Source: Chara braunii (Eukaryota > Streptophyta > Charophyceae > Charales > Characeae). From it: a stretch of 40,126 nucleotides of DNA. Shown here in pieces: positions 29,961-39,055 of this stretch (its first letter is position 1; every line of letters begins with the position of its first letter). The notes under the pieces are model-generated. The model worked only from the letters and a program-made list of their open reading frames with translations, had not been told where the DNA came from and did not search any database. The stretch covers positions 810,924-851,049 of the forward strand of contig BFEA01000031.1 of NCBI GenBank assembly GCA_003427395.1, written 5' to 3'. The translations under genes and the position numbers were made by a program.

Positions 29961-30160
29961 TCCTTCTCCTCCTCGACTTTCACCTCCTCCACCTCCACCT
30001 CCTCCTCCTCCTCCTCCTCTTCCTACTCGTCGTCCACCTCCTCCTCCTTCTCCTCTTCTTCCACCTCCTCCTCCTCTTCCTCCTCCTCCTCCTCCTCCTC
30101 CTCCTCCTCGGCTTTCACCTCCTCCACCTCCTCCACCACCTCATCCACCTCCTTCTCCTC
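29465..30160. repeat. (TCC)n triplet expansion
   Basis: Long runs of CTC/TCC triplets with interruptions. It is the left arm of the larger quasi-palindrome whose right arm is the GGA tract at 30462-30773. Confidence 0.95.
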
Positions 30161-30161
30161 C

Positions 30162-30192
<31 letters not shown>

Positions 30193-30347
30193 ATGAAAAA
30201 CAAAAAGGCAAAATGTTATCCAATCGAATCAATCGATTCGATGGGATTTTGATTCAAAAATCAAGATCCAATCGAATCGATTGATTCAATTGGATAACAT
30301 TTTGTCTTTTTCTTTCCATCGATTGATTGATTGATTGATTGATTGAT
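30162..30347. repeat. 186-bp quasi-palindrome, (TCAA)n to (TTGA)n
   Basis: The core arms 30210-30242 and 30271-30303 (AAAATGTTATCCAATCGAAT... against its mirror) match at all but one position around a 28-base centre. Outside them TCAA repeats (30162-30193) face TTGA repeats (30320-30347). Part of the right half recurs at 32313-32410. Confidence 0.85.
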
Positions 30348-30461
30348 CCAATTGAATCGATCGATTTGATTGGTTCTTGATTTGGAAATCAAGATCCAAT
30401 CGAATCGATTGATTTGATGGAATAACTTGATAACGTTGTCGAGTGAAGCGAAAGATTGGAG

Positions 30462-30773
30462 TACTAGGAGGAGGAAAGGGCCGACGAGGAGGAGGAGGAG
30501 GAAGGATGACGAGGAGGAGGAGGAGGAGGAGGAGGAGGAGGAAGGATGGAGAGGAAGAGGAGGACGAGGAGGAGGAGGAAGAGGAGGAGGAGGAGGAAGG
30601 ATGGAGAGGTAGAGGAGGACGAGGAGGAGGAGAAAGAGGAGGACGAGGAGGAAGGATGATGATGATGTTGAGGAGGAGGAGGAGGAGGAAGAAGAAGAAT
30701 TAGAAGAGGACGAGGAGGAGGAGGAAGAAGAAGAATTAGAAGAGGACGAGGAGGAGGAGGAAGGAGAGGAGGA
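30462..30773. repeat. (GGA)n triplet expansion
   Basis: Continuous purine-rich GAG/GGA triplets preceded by GAGTGAAGCGAAAGATTGGA and GTACTAGGAGGAGG, a junction repeated almost exactly at 32598-32640. Serine-rich or glutamate-rich open frames here are artefacts. Confidence 0.95.
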
Positions 30774-30885
30774 CTGGCTTTCTTTTCTAATCATCTGCTC
30801 CCATCCGGGGTCGAAAACAAGTCTGTATTTCAAGAAGTTCATGGGTGTGGCAATTGAGACAGGGCAGGCATGAAAACGCCTCCCA

Positions 30886-31146
30886 TTATGCTGATGGGCA
30901 GACGATCGTGAAGCATTCAGAAAGAGGGAAGAACGAAAGAATAAAAAGAAACGCCAGAAACAGAAAAACCCTCCCTTCCGTATAGATTCGATCAACTTGG
31001 GAATAAATCGAATGAGCTAGTGTAGCAGTATCATACACGAATTGCAAGGTAATATCGAAGACGTCAATAACAAAACCCGCCATATTCACTTCTGGAAGGC
31101 AATGAGCTCTCCTCTCGAGCTTGTAGATAACAGTACCGCCCGCCAT
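30886..31146 (-). CDS. Possible captured gene 5' fragment, unknown protein
   Basis: An 86-residue frame starts with MAGGTVIYKLERR and continues through FVIDVFDITLQFVYDTAT to DRIYTEG before turning into a hydrophobic, Phe-rich tail. The first 60 or so residues have the composition of a real soluble or membrane-peripheral protein, unlike the low-complexity sequence on both sides. The tail may be read-through into an intron or flanking DNA. I do not recognise the family. No other exon is visible nearby. If real, it is most likely a fragment carried by the 4.2-kb insertion, not a working gene. Confidence 0.3.
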   Translation of the reverse strand: MAGGTVIYKLERRAHCLPEVNMAGFVIDVFDITLQFVYDTATLAHSIYSQVDRIYTEGRVFLFLAFLFILSFFPLSECFTIVCPSA

Positions 31147-31810
31147 AGCTGCAGAGCGCTCTAGAAAGCCCTCGCCCCCCCTGCCCCAACAACACCTTCA
31201 AGTACTACGACCGCGCTGCAAGATTAAACCGATGGTAGCGGAACCTCCCCCTCCCATTATCAACCACCATACACACATCCGCGTAATCCACTTCTTCTTC
31301 GTCTTCTTCACCATGGTCATGCTTCCATTCACTCCTCCGCAAGAACAACTCTCTCCTCGACGTAGCCGGTGATCATTCCTTCTTTGGCGCCACCGCTACA
31401 AAGAAGCGATTTCTCCACTCCAATCACTACTGCTGGTGCCGCCGCTACCCCGGATGCCACACTTCATTACTTCATTTGCCAATCTCTGCTCATTGGGACG
31501 CAGCCTGCCATCATGCGTCCCGTTTTCTACTGCACACCCTCATCCACTCCCCGTGCACCCCCTCCCTCTTTCCTCCTCTCCAGATCTTCACACGCTGGAA
31601 TCCCGACACTACCCCACCCCCCGCTACTGCTGATACGCTGACCTCCACAAAACGCCACCGCCGCCTCATCCTCCCCGCCGCCCACATCATCAGCGCGTCC
31701 AACAACAGTTTGCCTGCCGACACGATACCGTTGTCTTACCTCGTCTTCCGGTGAGCGCGCAGAAAAGGGAAGGCCAACAATGAAAAAAAGGTAACATGTT
31801 TAGGGGAGGG
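31147..31810. other. Unassigned segment of the 4.2-kb insertion
   Basis: CT/CA-rich plus-strand sequence with no recognised gene. If the frame at 30886-31146 is the 5' end of a captured gene, this would be its promoter and leader, but no TATA box is obvious. Confidence 0.35.
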
Positions 31811-31827
31811 TTGAGAATGACAACCAC

Positions 31828-31864
<37 letters not shown>

Positions 31865-32133
31865 TTTGATTGATTTGATTGATTGATTGATCCAACTCAA
31901 TCGAATGAGATTGAACTGGCGCCGCTGCCACTTCGTGGCCTTGGACATGTAAGAGTCATACGAAACCCAATTGTCTTGGTATTTCTTACCGTGAAAACCA
32001 AGCCAAGTTTGATTCTCAGGGAAGTACTTATGCTTGATTCTTTGTCGACCCCAGGTAGGGTGTCTACGAAAGATTCATGCACGAAGTTGTTGAAATGTTC
32101 GAAAATCCATACGGTGAAAGATTGTAGAGCATT

Positions 32134-32314
32134 GGTGAACAAGTAGAGTATACTAAGACGCTTGAGATAACCATGTTGAAGGAACTCGGCAAAATGACTC
32201 CGTAACTTCGGGAGAAGGAGTGCTTTTCTTTGCAAAAACAGACAAAAGTGGCACATAACAGGGGGTAGCGACTATTTATTAAAAACACACGACTCTGCCA
32301 AGTGGTAACACGAT
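32134..32314 (+). rRNA. Mitochondrial large-subunit rRNA fragment (plant rrn26 type)
   Basis: The sequence GGTGAACAAGTAGAGTATAC, then GCTTGAGATAACCATGTTGA, AGGAACTCGGCAAAATGAC, CGTAACTTCGGGAGAAGG, and later GGGGGTAGCGACTATTTATT plus AAAAACACACGACTCTGCCA, AGTGGTAACACGAT follows plant mitochondrial 26S rRNA over about 180 bases, covering the segment just 5' of the peptidyl-transferase half. It ends abruptly at GATTGATT repeats. It is not functional: a nuclear insertion of mitochondrial sequence. The wording FAEFL/SRSYG seen in minus-strand frames here is the known antisense translation of LSU rRNA. Confidence 0.85.
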
Positions 32315-32409
32315 TGATTGATTCAATGGAATCGATCGATTTGATTGGTTTTTGATTTGGAAATCAAGATCCAATCGAATCGATTGATTCGGTTGGATAA
32401 TTCGGTAAT

Positions 32410-32410
<1 letters not shown>

Positions 32411-32446
<36 letters not shown>

Positions 32447-32465
32447 ATTGATTGATTGATTGATT
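32411..32465. repeat. Poly-T run and (GATT)n
   Basis: 35 consecutive T residues (32411-32445) followed by GATT repeats. Bases 32313-32410 just before repeat the right half of the palindrome at 30338-30440. Confidence 0.95.
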
Positions 32466-32487
32466 GAAGGGGAAAAAAAACAAAAGT

Positions 32488-32556
32488 GGGTCAGGGCGGT
32501 ATAGGGGCGAAAGCCTAATCGATCCGCTTTATAGCTCGTTCCCTCCGAAGCTTGCC
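32488..32556 (+). rRNA. Nuclear 25S rRNA fragment, diverged
   Basis: GGGGCGAAAGCCTAATCGAT, CCGCTTTATAGCTCGTTCCC and TCCGAAGCTTGCCT correspond to the universally conserved LSU segment GGGGCGAAAGACTAATCGAA, CC..CTAGTAGCTGGTTCCC, TCCGAAGTTTCCCT, with scattered substitutions. GGGTCAGGGCGGTAT before it also fits. About 70 bases, clearly nonfunctional, separated from the mitochondrial fragment by repeat sequence. Confidence 0.7.
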
Positions 32557-32597
32557 TGGCGATGGTTCGAGGCTTGAAGCTCTTGAAAAGTGTTGCC

Positions 32598-33085
32598 GAG
32601 TGAAGCGAAATATTGGATTACTAGGAGGAGGAAAGGATCGACGAGGAGAAGGAGGAGGAAGGATGACGAGGTGGGGGAGGAGGAGGTGGAGGAGGAGGAG
32701 GAGGAGGAGAACGAGGAGGACGAGGAGGAAGAATGATGATGATGATGAGAAGGAGGAGGAGGAAGAAGAAGAAAAAAAAAAATTAGAAGAAAAGGAGTAG
32801 TAGGAAGGAGAGGAGGAGGAGGAGGAGAAGGAAAAAGACAAAGTAGAGGACGAGGAGGAGGAGGAAAATGAAGAGGAGGAAGGAGAGAAGGATGAAGAAG
32901 AAGATGCAGAATAGAAGGAAGAGGAGGAGGAGGGGGAGGAGGAGGAGGAGGACCACGATGACCAAGAGGAGGAGGACGACGATGACCAAGAGGAGGAGGG
33001 GGAGAAGGATGAGGATGCAGAAGTGGTGGAGGACGAGGAGAGGAGTAGGGAGGAGGCGGACAAGGAGGACGAGGAGAAAAAAATC
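32598..33085. repeat. Second (GGA)n expansion
   Basis: GAGTGAAGCGAAATATTGGA and TTACTAGGAGGAGGAAAGGA repeat the junction found at 30447-30480 and lead into a second, more interrupted GGA/GAA tract. Serine-rich frames are artefacts. Confidence 0.9.
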
Positions 33086-35178
33086 CCATATCTAAACCTG
33101 TTAGAGTCCTTTTCAAGCGCAAAAAAAATAAAAAATGAAAATAAAAAAATCGGTCATTTTTCGGTTAATCCGAATTCCGGATAAACAGGATACCGAAAAA
33201 AGTGGCCAGATATTCCGATCACTTCATCCAGCCGGAAATGATAACTAACTTAGTATTTAAACATATTCTTATATGCAAAGTTATAGGTTTTTGTCTACTT
33301 TAATATTTTTGTGTTAGTAGAAATTTGGAAAGCTACCTTCTCTACAAGAGATGCAGCCTCAGGGAGTTAGACAAAATTGTATTGGAAAAAGCTACTTCAA
33401 ATATGGACTAGTATAAACCTTTGGATAATACTTTCCTAAAGAAAGTATTGCCCAAATTTTTCCTAATCCAAGGAGTGAGATAAAATTTGAGTGTTTTTTA
33501 GTTAGAAGTTTTCTGAGATTTTCATATTTAATCTTATATAAATTTTGCAAAGACACTTTTTCCTATGGGAAGCGCTGCTGAAATTTCCTGAAATCTATGG
33601 GAGTTAAATATTTAAGGACTTCAAAAATTTTGACAATCTATCGATGACTAGGAAAAATGCTGCCGAAATTCTTGATGTTTTCATACGTGTCAGAGATGAA
33701 GCAGGAAGGTAGGATCATACTCACTTAAGCATAGCTTGGTTGCTAACTTGTGTTGTGTTGCAAGTCATTTTCATTTTCAGATTGTTTTGAGGTTTGATTA
33801 GCTTCGGGATGATCCTACAAGGATTATCTTTTGTTATCTTTTGATAACACGTCGGTTTCTCGCGACTCAACCTAAGACTGTAATCTACGTGCTTTGATTT
33901 GTTTTGTTGGGTTCTTACCCGAACTTTTCGTAAATGACCATTTAAAAATGAACTGCATGTTTTTCTTTTATAAGGTTGGACAAAAGTTGGGGCTTGTGTG
34001 AATAAGGCAGAAAAATTTTAACAAGCACAAATAAAAGGGATCTTTTTTTTTCTATCGTTACAAATCCGCTCAATCATGACGCATGGTCAAAGTAGACTGC
34101 ACGGATACACAAAATATAAATATAACGGGGTTATATGACACGAGGCGATCACTCTCACAATCAGTGTGTGACTCCCTTCAAAATATACACATGATCGCAA
34201 ACAAAGTCAAATTTGGACTTCAACCCACAAAACATATATGTAATCATACCAAAGATTCCACATCAACATACAACACACTACACGGGGTCAACTTAATCCA
34301 CTCTTTGCACTCACAAAGTCAAACCCTTTGACCTATCCGACGAACTCCGAAGATGGAGCCCCTTTCCCAGAGTCAAGAGGCGTTTGGCCGCCACAAAGGG
34401 TTGAGGGCCCCCTACCACTCGTCTCCGTTGTACAGAAGAAGGTAGGTCTGACAATCATACTCACGATTGTCTACCGTCGAGGGATTAACCCATCAGGACC
34501 CGTGTCATCCGACACTTGAGTGTCAAAAATGACCCTTAGAATCTTTGAGGATCGCGTGGCTATGGGTACCACATAGTATGCCATGATTGCGACCGCTCGA
34601 GTACTCATGCATGGCTGGTTGATATTATGACAAAGTCTTTGTCGCTGCGATCTTTTATTCAGAGTCTAGCGCGCGACTGCTGTATGTATTGCCATCGAAA
34701 GGTTATGGGTCAAAGGCGCAATTCACATATGAAGCTTGATTTTGTTTTATGAAGTGTTTCACGTGGTTAGATTGACCGTCCTAGTCGACTAGCATAGGAT
34801 TGCGTTCGAGAGATTAGTGCCTCGGGTAACGATTCGCGCATGGGTCCAGTTCGAGCGTTAACTGCATGTACCCCCTACGCTACAACGAACGAGAAATGCC
34901 CTCGGTTGGGCCACCTCTGCGATTGCATACGAAAAACGTTCTTACGTGATTCCGTAACTTGACAGGGATAAGACCACCTAAGGGATGGTGACAGTTCCCT
35001 CGGGTGGAGTTAATTTGTACTTTGCATGACCCTATTCTGTTGTAGGTGTTCGTGAGAGACATGGCTGGTGCACTCGCCCGGAGCGGCAACGCTCTGCGAC
35101 GAAGTCCTGCAAAATCATGCGTGACGTGGCCAAGAGGGTCCCCTCTACGGGACCGATGTGCTCGACAATGTGCCGAAG

Positions 35179-36941
35179 TGACGGACGGAGTGGCGACGTG
35201 AGGTGGGATTAGCGACAGACTTGGGGGTACGTGCAGTTGGAGAGATTGAGCGGTGGTGGTGATAGAACGTGGCCAGCGGCAGGGCGTTGTGGGCCTTGTG
35301 GCTATGGTTGGTTGGCGTTCTTGTTGGTTGGCGTTCTTGTTGGTTGGGGTCTGTGCTTGATGAAGGCCAATCGTGTGGAATTTCAAATAGCAAGGGATTT
35401 GCTCTTTTCTCTGTTGCTGCTTTGTCCAAGTGCTATGTGTGTAGTAGACTAAGCATGGGTTCTCAGTCGCATGCATGACGTTGGTTGTGAGGGTCTATGG
35501 ATGTTGAGTGCTTCGTTGTCCAAGATGCATGGATGTATGGATATGGAGTAATGTCACGGGTGTAAAGCGTTGCAGGCGCAACCCGGGAGAAAGGTGGGGG
35601 TATCAAACGTCTGCCTGTATGCATGAGTGTGTTGATCTCCCCTTGCCTTCCCCGCCCCTTGCCGATTCCTGGCGCTATCCATGAGCGTGGAGAATAGCCA
35701 CCCACTCTTCCTTCTCTTCCCTCTTGCGCGCAAGTGCCACGCGTCGGGTTATTCGACGTGACCGGTCATCGTAACTAGAGGCCGGTCGCGTGTGTGTCCG
35801 CTCGTCGCCTGATCTCTTTGCTACCCGACCATAACCATTTTGTCCAGATAACGATTCGTTGACAAACGACACTGTGTTCCTGAACTTGCATTTTGTTAAC
35901 TGGGAGAGAGTGGGGTGAAACCCATTAAGATTTGCATGAAGTCCAAATTTACTACGCTAGACGTGAGCGAGGGTAATTGTCCGTGCTCGACCCTCTCGAC
36001 GATCAACCTCAAGACGCTGCCATTCCCGATTGCACATGAAGACAGTGTGTGTTGCGATGCGGATGTGAGAAATGCGATGTTACGAACTGACCGGGTTCGT
36101 CTATACAACCCGTCCAACGGTTGTCACGTAGGGGGGAGTGGGTTCGTGTTGATTGATCGGTTTTCTTCCCGACCCCTGATCCTACCTTATACTGATTTGA
36201 CGGTATTGCCTTGGTCGACGGCCCACGCCACGTGGCGGCCCCAGTTTAATTGTCCCTGGTGTCGACAAGGAGACTTGTGTTCCTGGCGGAGGCTGGTGCT
36301 GGGATACGAAGGATCGGCTCAATTCCCAGAACTCTCCCACAGTGTGGGCGCCCTACCGGCGAGCTTCTGAGCTTGGATTTCAAAGCCGCGAAGCACTGCA
36401 AAAATGTCAAAGCACCCTACGAGGACGTAACATGGAAAACTTGTCACAATGATCTCTTTTCATAACTACCTTGTCAAAATACGCAAAATGTTGTATTCAT
36501 TTCACACAGCCCTGCCCCAATCGAACGACGACGCGCCTGGCCGACCTCGCAGACTTTAGGAATCTAACATGGAGACTTAGATGCTCCTTATCTCTTGGGT
36601 TCTTGTAATAAAGTTGGCGTGAATCTGGCGCAAGAGAAGTGGTAGGTTCTGCGTTTTCCCTTTTTCTTCTCAATGCCTAGCGACGGTTGCATCACGCGCA
36701 TTCCATGGCCCTTGACGAAGCGGAATTTTGGTCATACCCCGCACGTTGGCCCTATCTACCCCTCGAATTCCCTAGTGTTTCTGCTTAGCCTTCTCTGTCG
36801 ACCTAATTTTTTTGAGTAACCTCGGAATCAAGCGAGAATCCCGCGTTGCGACTGGGTGATGCAACCCTTGCCTAAAATCCTCGGCCACGCCCCCATTCAC
36901 TCTGATCGAGCGTCCCTCGATACGGAACACAGCGTAGGGCA
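35179..36941 (+). repeat. Candidate 5' LTR region of the downstream retrotransposon
   Basis: A 5' LTR should end just before the primer-binding site at 36948; a CA dinucleotide at 36940-36941 is a possible LTR end. AATAAA at 36607-36612 could be the LTR polyadenylation signal. The left end cannot be fixed because the 3' LTR is outside the window. An 18-bp GTTGGCGTTCTTGTTGGT-like repeat is at about 35310-35348. A 151-residue frame at 35915-36370 has no recognisable motif. Confidence 0.4.
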
Positions 36942-36947
36942 TGAGGT

Positions 36948-36959
36948 TGGTATCAGAGC
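36948..36959 (+). promoter_or_regulatory. LTR-retrotransposon primer-binding site (initiator tRNA-Met)
   Basis: TGGTATCAGAGC is the classical plant retrotransposon primer-binding site, complementary to the 3' end of initiator tRNA-Met, where minus-strand cDNA synthesis starts. It lies about 150 bases before the gag frame, as expected. Confidence 0.85.
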
Positions 36960-37097
36960 TGGTTCGTTTCGGCTCTGAGGTTTCCTTGACAAGGCTGCAA
37001 TTTCAAAAGACTGGCACAAAGGTGCTGACAATCGGCCAACGGCCCAACGCCAATCAAAACCAGACAAGGGGCCGAGCTTGGGTCCAACCTCGAGCTA

Positions 37098-38183
37098 TTG
37101 CGGAACCCGCAGATGCTGACAATCATGCAGGCCCAGTTAACAATCCCCTGCACCTTTTCCCTCTTCGGAAGTCCCCATCTTCACCAAAGTAAGTTTGAAC
37201 CACGCACCTGGCTGGCCACCCTAAAAGCTCAAGATTGGTCGGACCAGTTGCTCAAAGAACACATTCCCGAGCGATTGGCCGTTACGACATTTGAGTGGTA
37301 CGGGCAAAATCCTTACACTGATTAGCGGAATTTTAGGAAGATCTTTCTTGAACGCTTCAATCACATATGGCTCGGGCAATGCCTGCGCTTGATCAAGGAA
37401 TATATGCAGCAGCCCCGCGAGACTCTCGCCCGGTACGCAGAGAGGATTTCCTACCTCGCCGAACGCTCCGGGGTCAATGAAAACATGGTGCGGACAGACT
37501 TCGTCCGTGGTCTGGCTGACTCTCGGTTACGAAAAAAAATCCGTAAGGAGTGTAATCCGATTGAACACGGTCTAAAGGAATTAATCCAGTACGCTATCAA
37601 ATACGAAAAGGAAAATTATGATGTAGGGCTAGACTCCGAATCAGATGACGACGACCCTTCGGGTGTCCGTTGCCATAGCTACCCGGCAACAACCAAAATG
37701 TCCGAAGACTGTTTCAGACTAGGACCGATGAAGAAGGGTCTGGACCATACGGCCCCTAGCGTACAAGTAAGAAGTACGAGTCGTACTCGTACGAGGGTGC
37801 GTACGAGTCGCAACGTAGGAAATCACGATGAAAGAGGTGGCCGCGCAACTTGTAATGGTAGTTGCGCCCCTAACCGAGTTCGTCCAGGGACTTTGCAGAG
37901 AGCGACTGTTGTGGCTCAAAGGCAGCAAGCGACCATGGCGGCAGGTACAGGAATAGCCAGGCCAGCCTATGTGGCCACTCAGCCCGTGCGATGCTATAGC
38001 TGTAATCAGCCAGGCCACCTTGTTAAGGATTGTCCAAAACCCCGAACTCAACCGGGACAATCCGGGGCCTCCCAAATCCCATTGGCCGGCACCCACCACC
38101 GCGGGTCAAGGAGGGCTGGCGGTCGTCCTCGATACCGGAATTACAGAGGTTGTGGCACCTTCGACCGTCGAGATTGGGTCTGA
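37098..38183 (+). pseudogene. gag (capsid/nucleocapsid), one in-frame stop
   Basis: This is the structural polyprotein that packages element RNA. One frame runs from 37098 to 38183 with a TAG at 37323-37325. The region around it (FEWYG before the stop, FRKIFLERF after) has the aromatic spacing of the Ty3-type gag capsid core, so the stop is probably a mutated Trp codon. A helical, charged segment follows (YAERISYLAERSG, LRKKIRKECN, YAIKYEKEN), then an acidic/Arg-rich linker, then a zinc knuckle C-YS-C-NQPG-H-LVKD-C at 37992-38033, exact C-x2-C-x4-H-x4-C spacing, with an Arg/Gly-rich tail. The N-terminal part upstream of 37098 may be in another frame. Nonfunctional as it stands. Confidence 0.8.
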
Positions 38184-38542
38184 TGAATACATGGCTGCGA
38201 CCACGCTTGAACCCGGGCCCATTGGGGTGATATGTCACATCCAACGGATCACCGAAGCTGGAGACCTGGCACCCTAGAGACTAGGGTTTGAGGACCACGT
38301 GATGCCGGGACCTGAATACAAAGATGGTCAGATTGACGTCTTAGACGCAATGAAGCCTCTGGACCTTAGGATCCCGATGCTCATCCCTTATTTTCTAACG
38401 ATATCGGAACGAAAAGTTGATTGAGCGATGTTTAAAGAATCGACAACGGTTCGAAGAAAGCCGAAAGGGCAAGAAGCTAGCAATGGAAAACTGACAGACA
38501 ATAACCGATGTCACACCCTCAACCTCACGACCTCCTAAAGCG

Positions 38543-39055
38543 GTGTGCAGCGGGATGATCCAGGTGACTGAGCCATCAACGGAGAAGCCCGAGGTATTTC
38601 TTCGGGCCTACCCGATTACCTGGAAAAGCGTAGAATATGACTGCGAGGTGTGGGGAAGCCCATCACCGGCCACCCTCGACTCAGGATCCTCTGCGGTGGC
38701 CCTTTCGTGGGGGTTAACAAAACGCTTGGGACGAGAAGGCCAGATTCAGCCCCTGTGACCGGATGAGCTGTATGTGTCGGCCAGAAAAGATAGTATTCAT
38801 TGTAAGGGAAGAATCACAAATGTGCCCATAGGGGTCGGTCGGATTCATTGTCTGTGTGACACGATCGTTATGGATGTACAGGCTTATGATGTGCTGTTAG
38901 GGATCCCGTGGCAGGTGGCGGTTGGCGTGCGAATGCATTTTGATAGTTCACAAGTCGTGCTGACCTCAGCCCAACCCAAACCTCAAACCAAACCGACGAG
39001 GGTGGCGGAGCGCGTATTCTCGCAGCCGGTCCCTCACAGAAGTCCGCCAGCTTAG
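38543..39055 (+). pseudogene. Retropepsin-like protease, one in-frame stop
   Basis: This aspartic protease would process the element polyprotein. LDSGSSAVALSWGL (catalytic Asp codon at 38678-38680, DSG in place of the commoner DTG) and, about 70 residues later, VMDVQAYDVLLGIPW are the two hallmark segments of a retrotransposon protease, in the right order. A TGA at 38756-38758 interrupts an otherwise continuous frame and is consistent with a C-to-T change in a CGA codon. The frame is shifted relative to gag. The segment 38184-38542 between gag and protease is broken. Confidence 0.7.

Larger units (their letters stand above)
29000..33242. mobile_element. 4.2-kb insertion in element B, Pack-MULE-like
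   Basis: The insertion splits the repeat block of element B. AACTAAGTT at 28991-28999 and AACTAACTT at 33243-33251 form a candidate 9-bp target duplication with one mismatch. ATCCGGAATATCCGGCC at 29031-29047 mirrors GGCCAGATATTCCGAT at 33204-33219, giving imperfect inverted ends. The cargo includes pieces of unrelated origin: a mitochondrial rrn26 fragment, a nuclear 25S rRNA fragment, a possible gene 5' end and expanded triplet and tetranucleotide repeats. Nine-base duplications plus captured host fragments are hallmarks of Pack-MULE elements. No transposase is present. Double-strand-break filler DNA is an alternative. Confidence 0.5.
26826..35178 (+). mobile_element. Element B: second copy of the structured element, with two insertions
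   Basis: Collinear with element A over its full recognisable length, but roughly twice as long because of insertions at about 27895-28465 and 29000-33242. The order of conserved landmarks is unchanged. Nucleotide identity is only moderate, so the two copies are not a recent segmental duplication; they look like old paralogues or members of different subfamilies. They lie in the same orientation with 4.3 kb between them. Whether they could be two very long terminal repeats of one element was considered; their divergence and the absence of a primer-binding site after copy A argue against it. Confidence 0.7.

Noticed and set aside
29420-30196. 258-residue Pro/Leu-rich open frame
   Set aside because: It is a direct translation of CTC/TCC triplet expansions ending in AATC repeats. 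No start context, domain or non-repetitive segment supports a protein.
30860-30925. HYADGQTI phrase on the plus strand as a decayed reverse transcriptase YADD motif
   Set aside because: A single short match without the flanking reverse transcriptase blocks; an in-frame stop lies shortly upstream.
30261-30995. 244-residue Ser-rich open frame on the minus strand
   Set aside because: Its body is the reverse complement of GGA triplets and the rest is GATT-type palindrome sequence; low-complexity artefact. The same applies to 32515-33122.
31897-32288. Minus-strand frames with FAEFLQHGYLKRL and FSRSYGVILPSS
   Set aside because: These phrases are the well-known spurious antisense translations of LSU rRNA. 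The plus strand here is a mitochondrial rrn26 fragment.
18795-35178. Elements A and B as the two LTRs of a single giant retrotransposon
   Set aside because: The copies are too diverged for a single insertion's LTRs, no primer-binding site follows copy A, and the 4.3 kb between them encodes no retroelement protein. An old, fully decayed element cannot be formally excluded.
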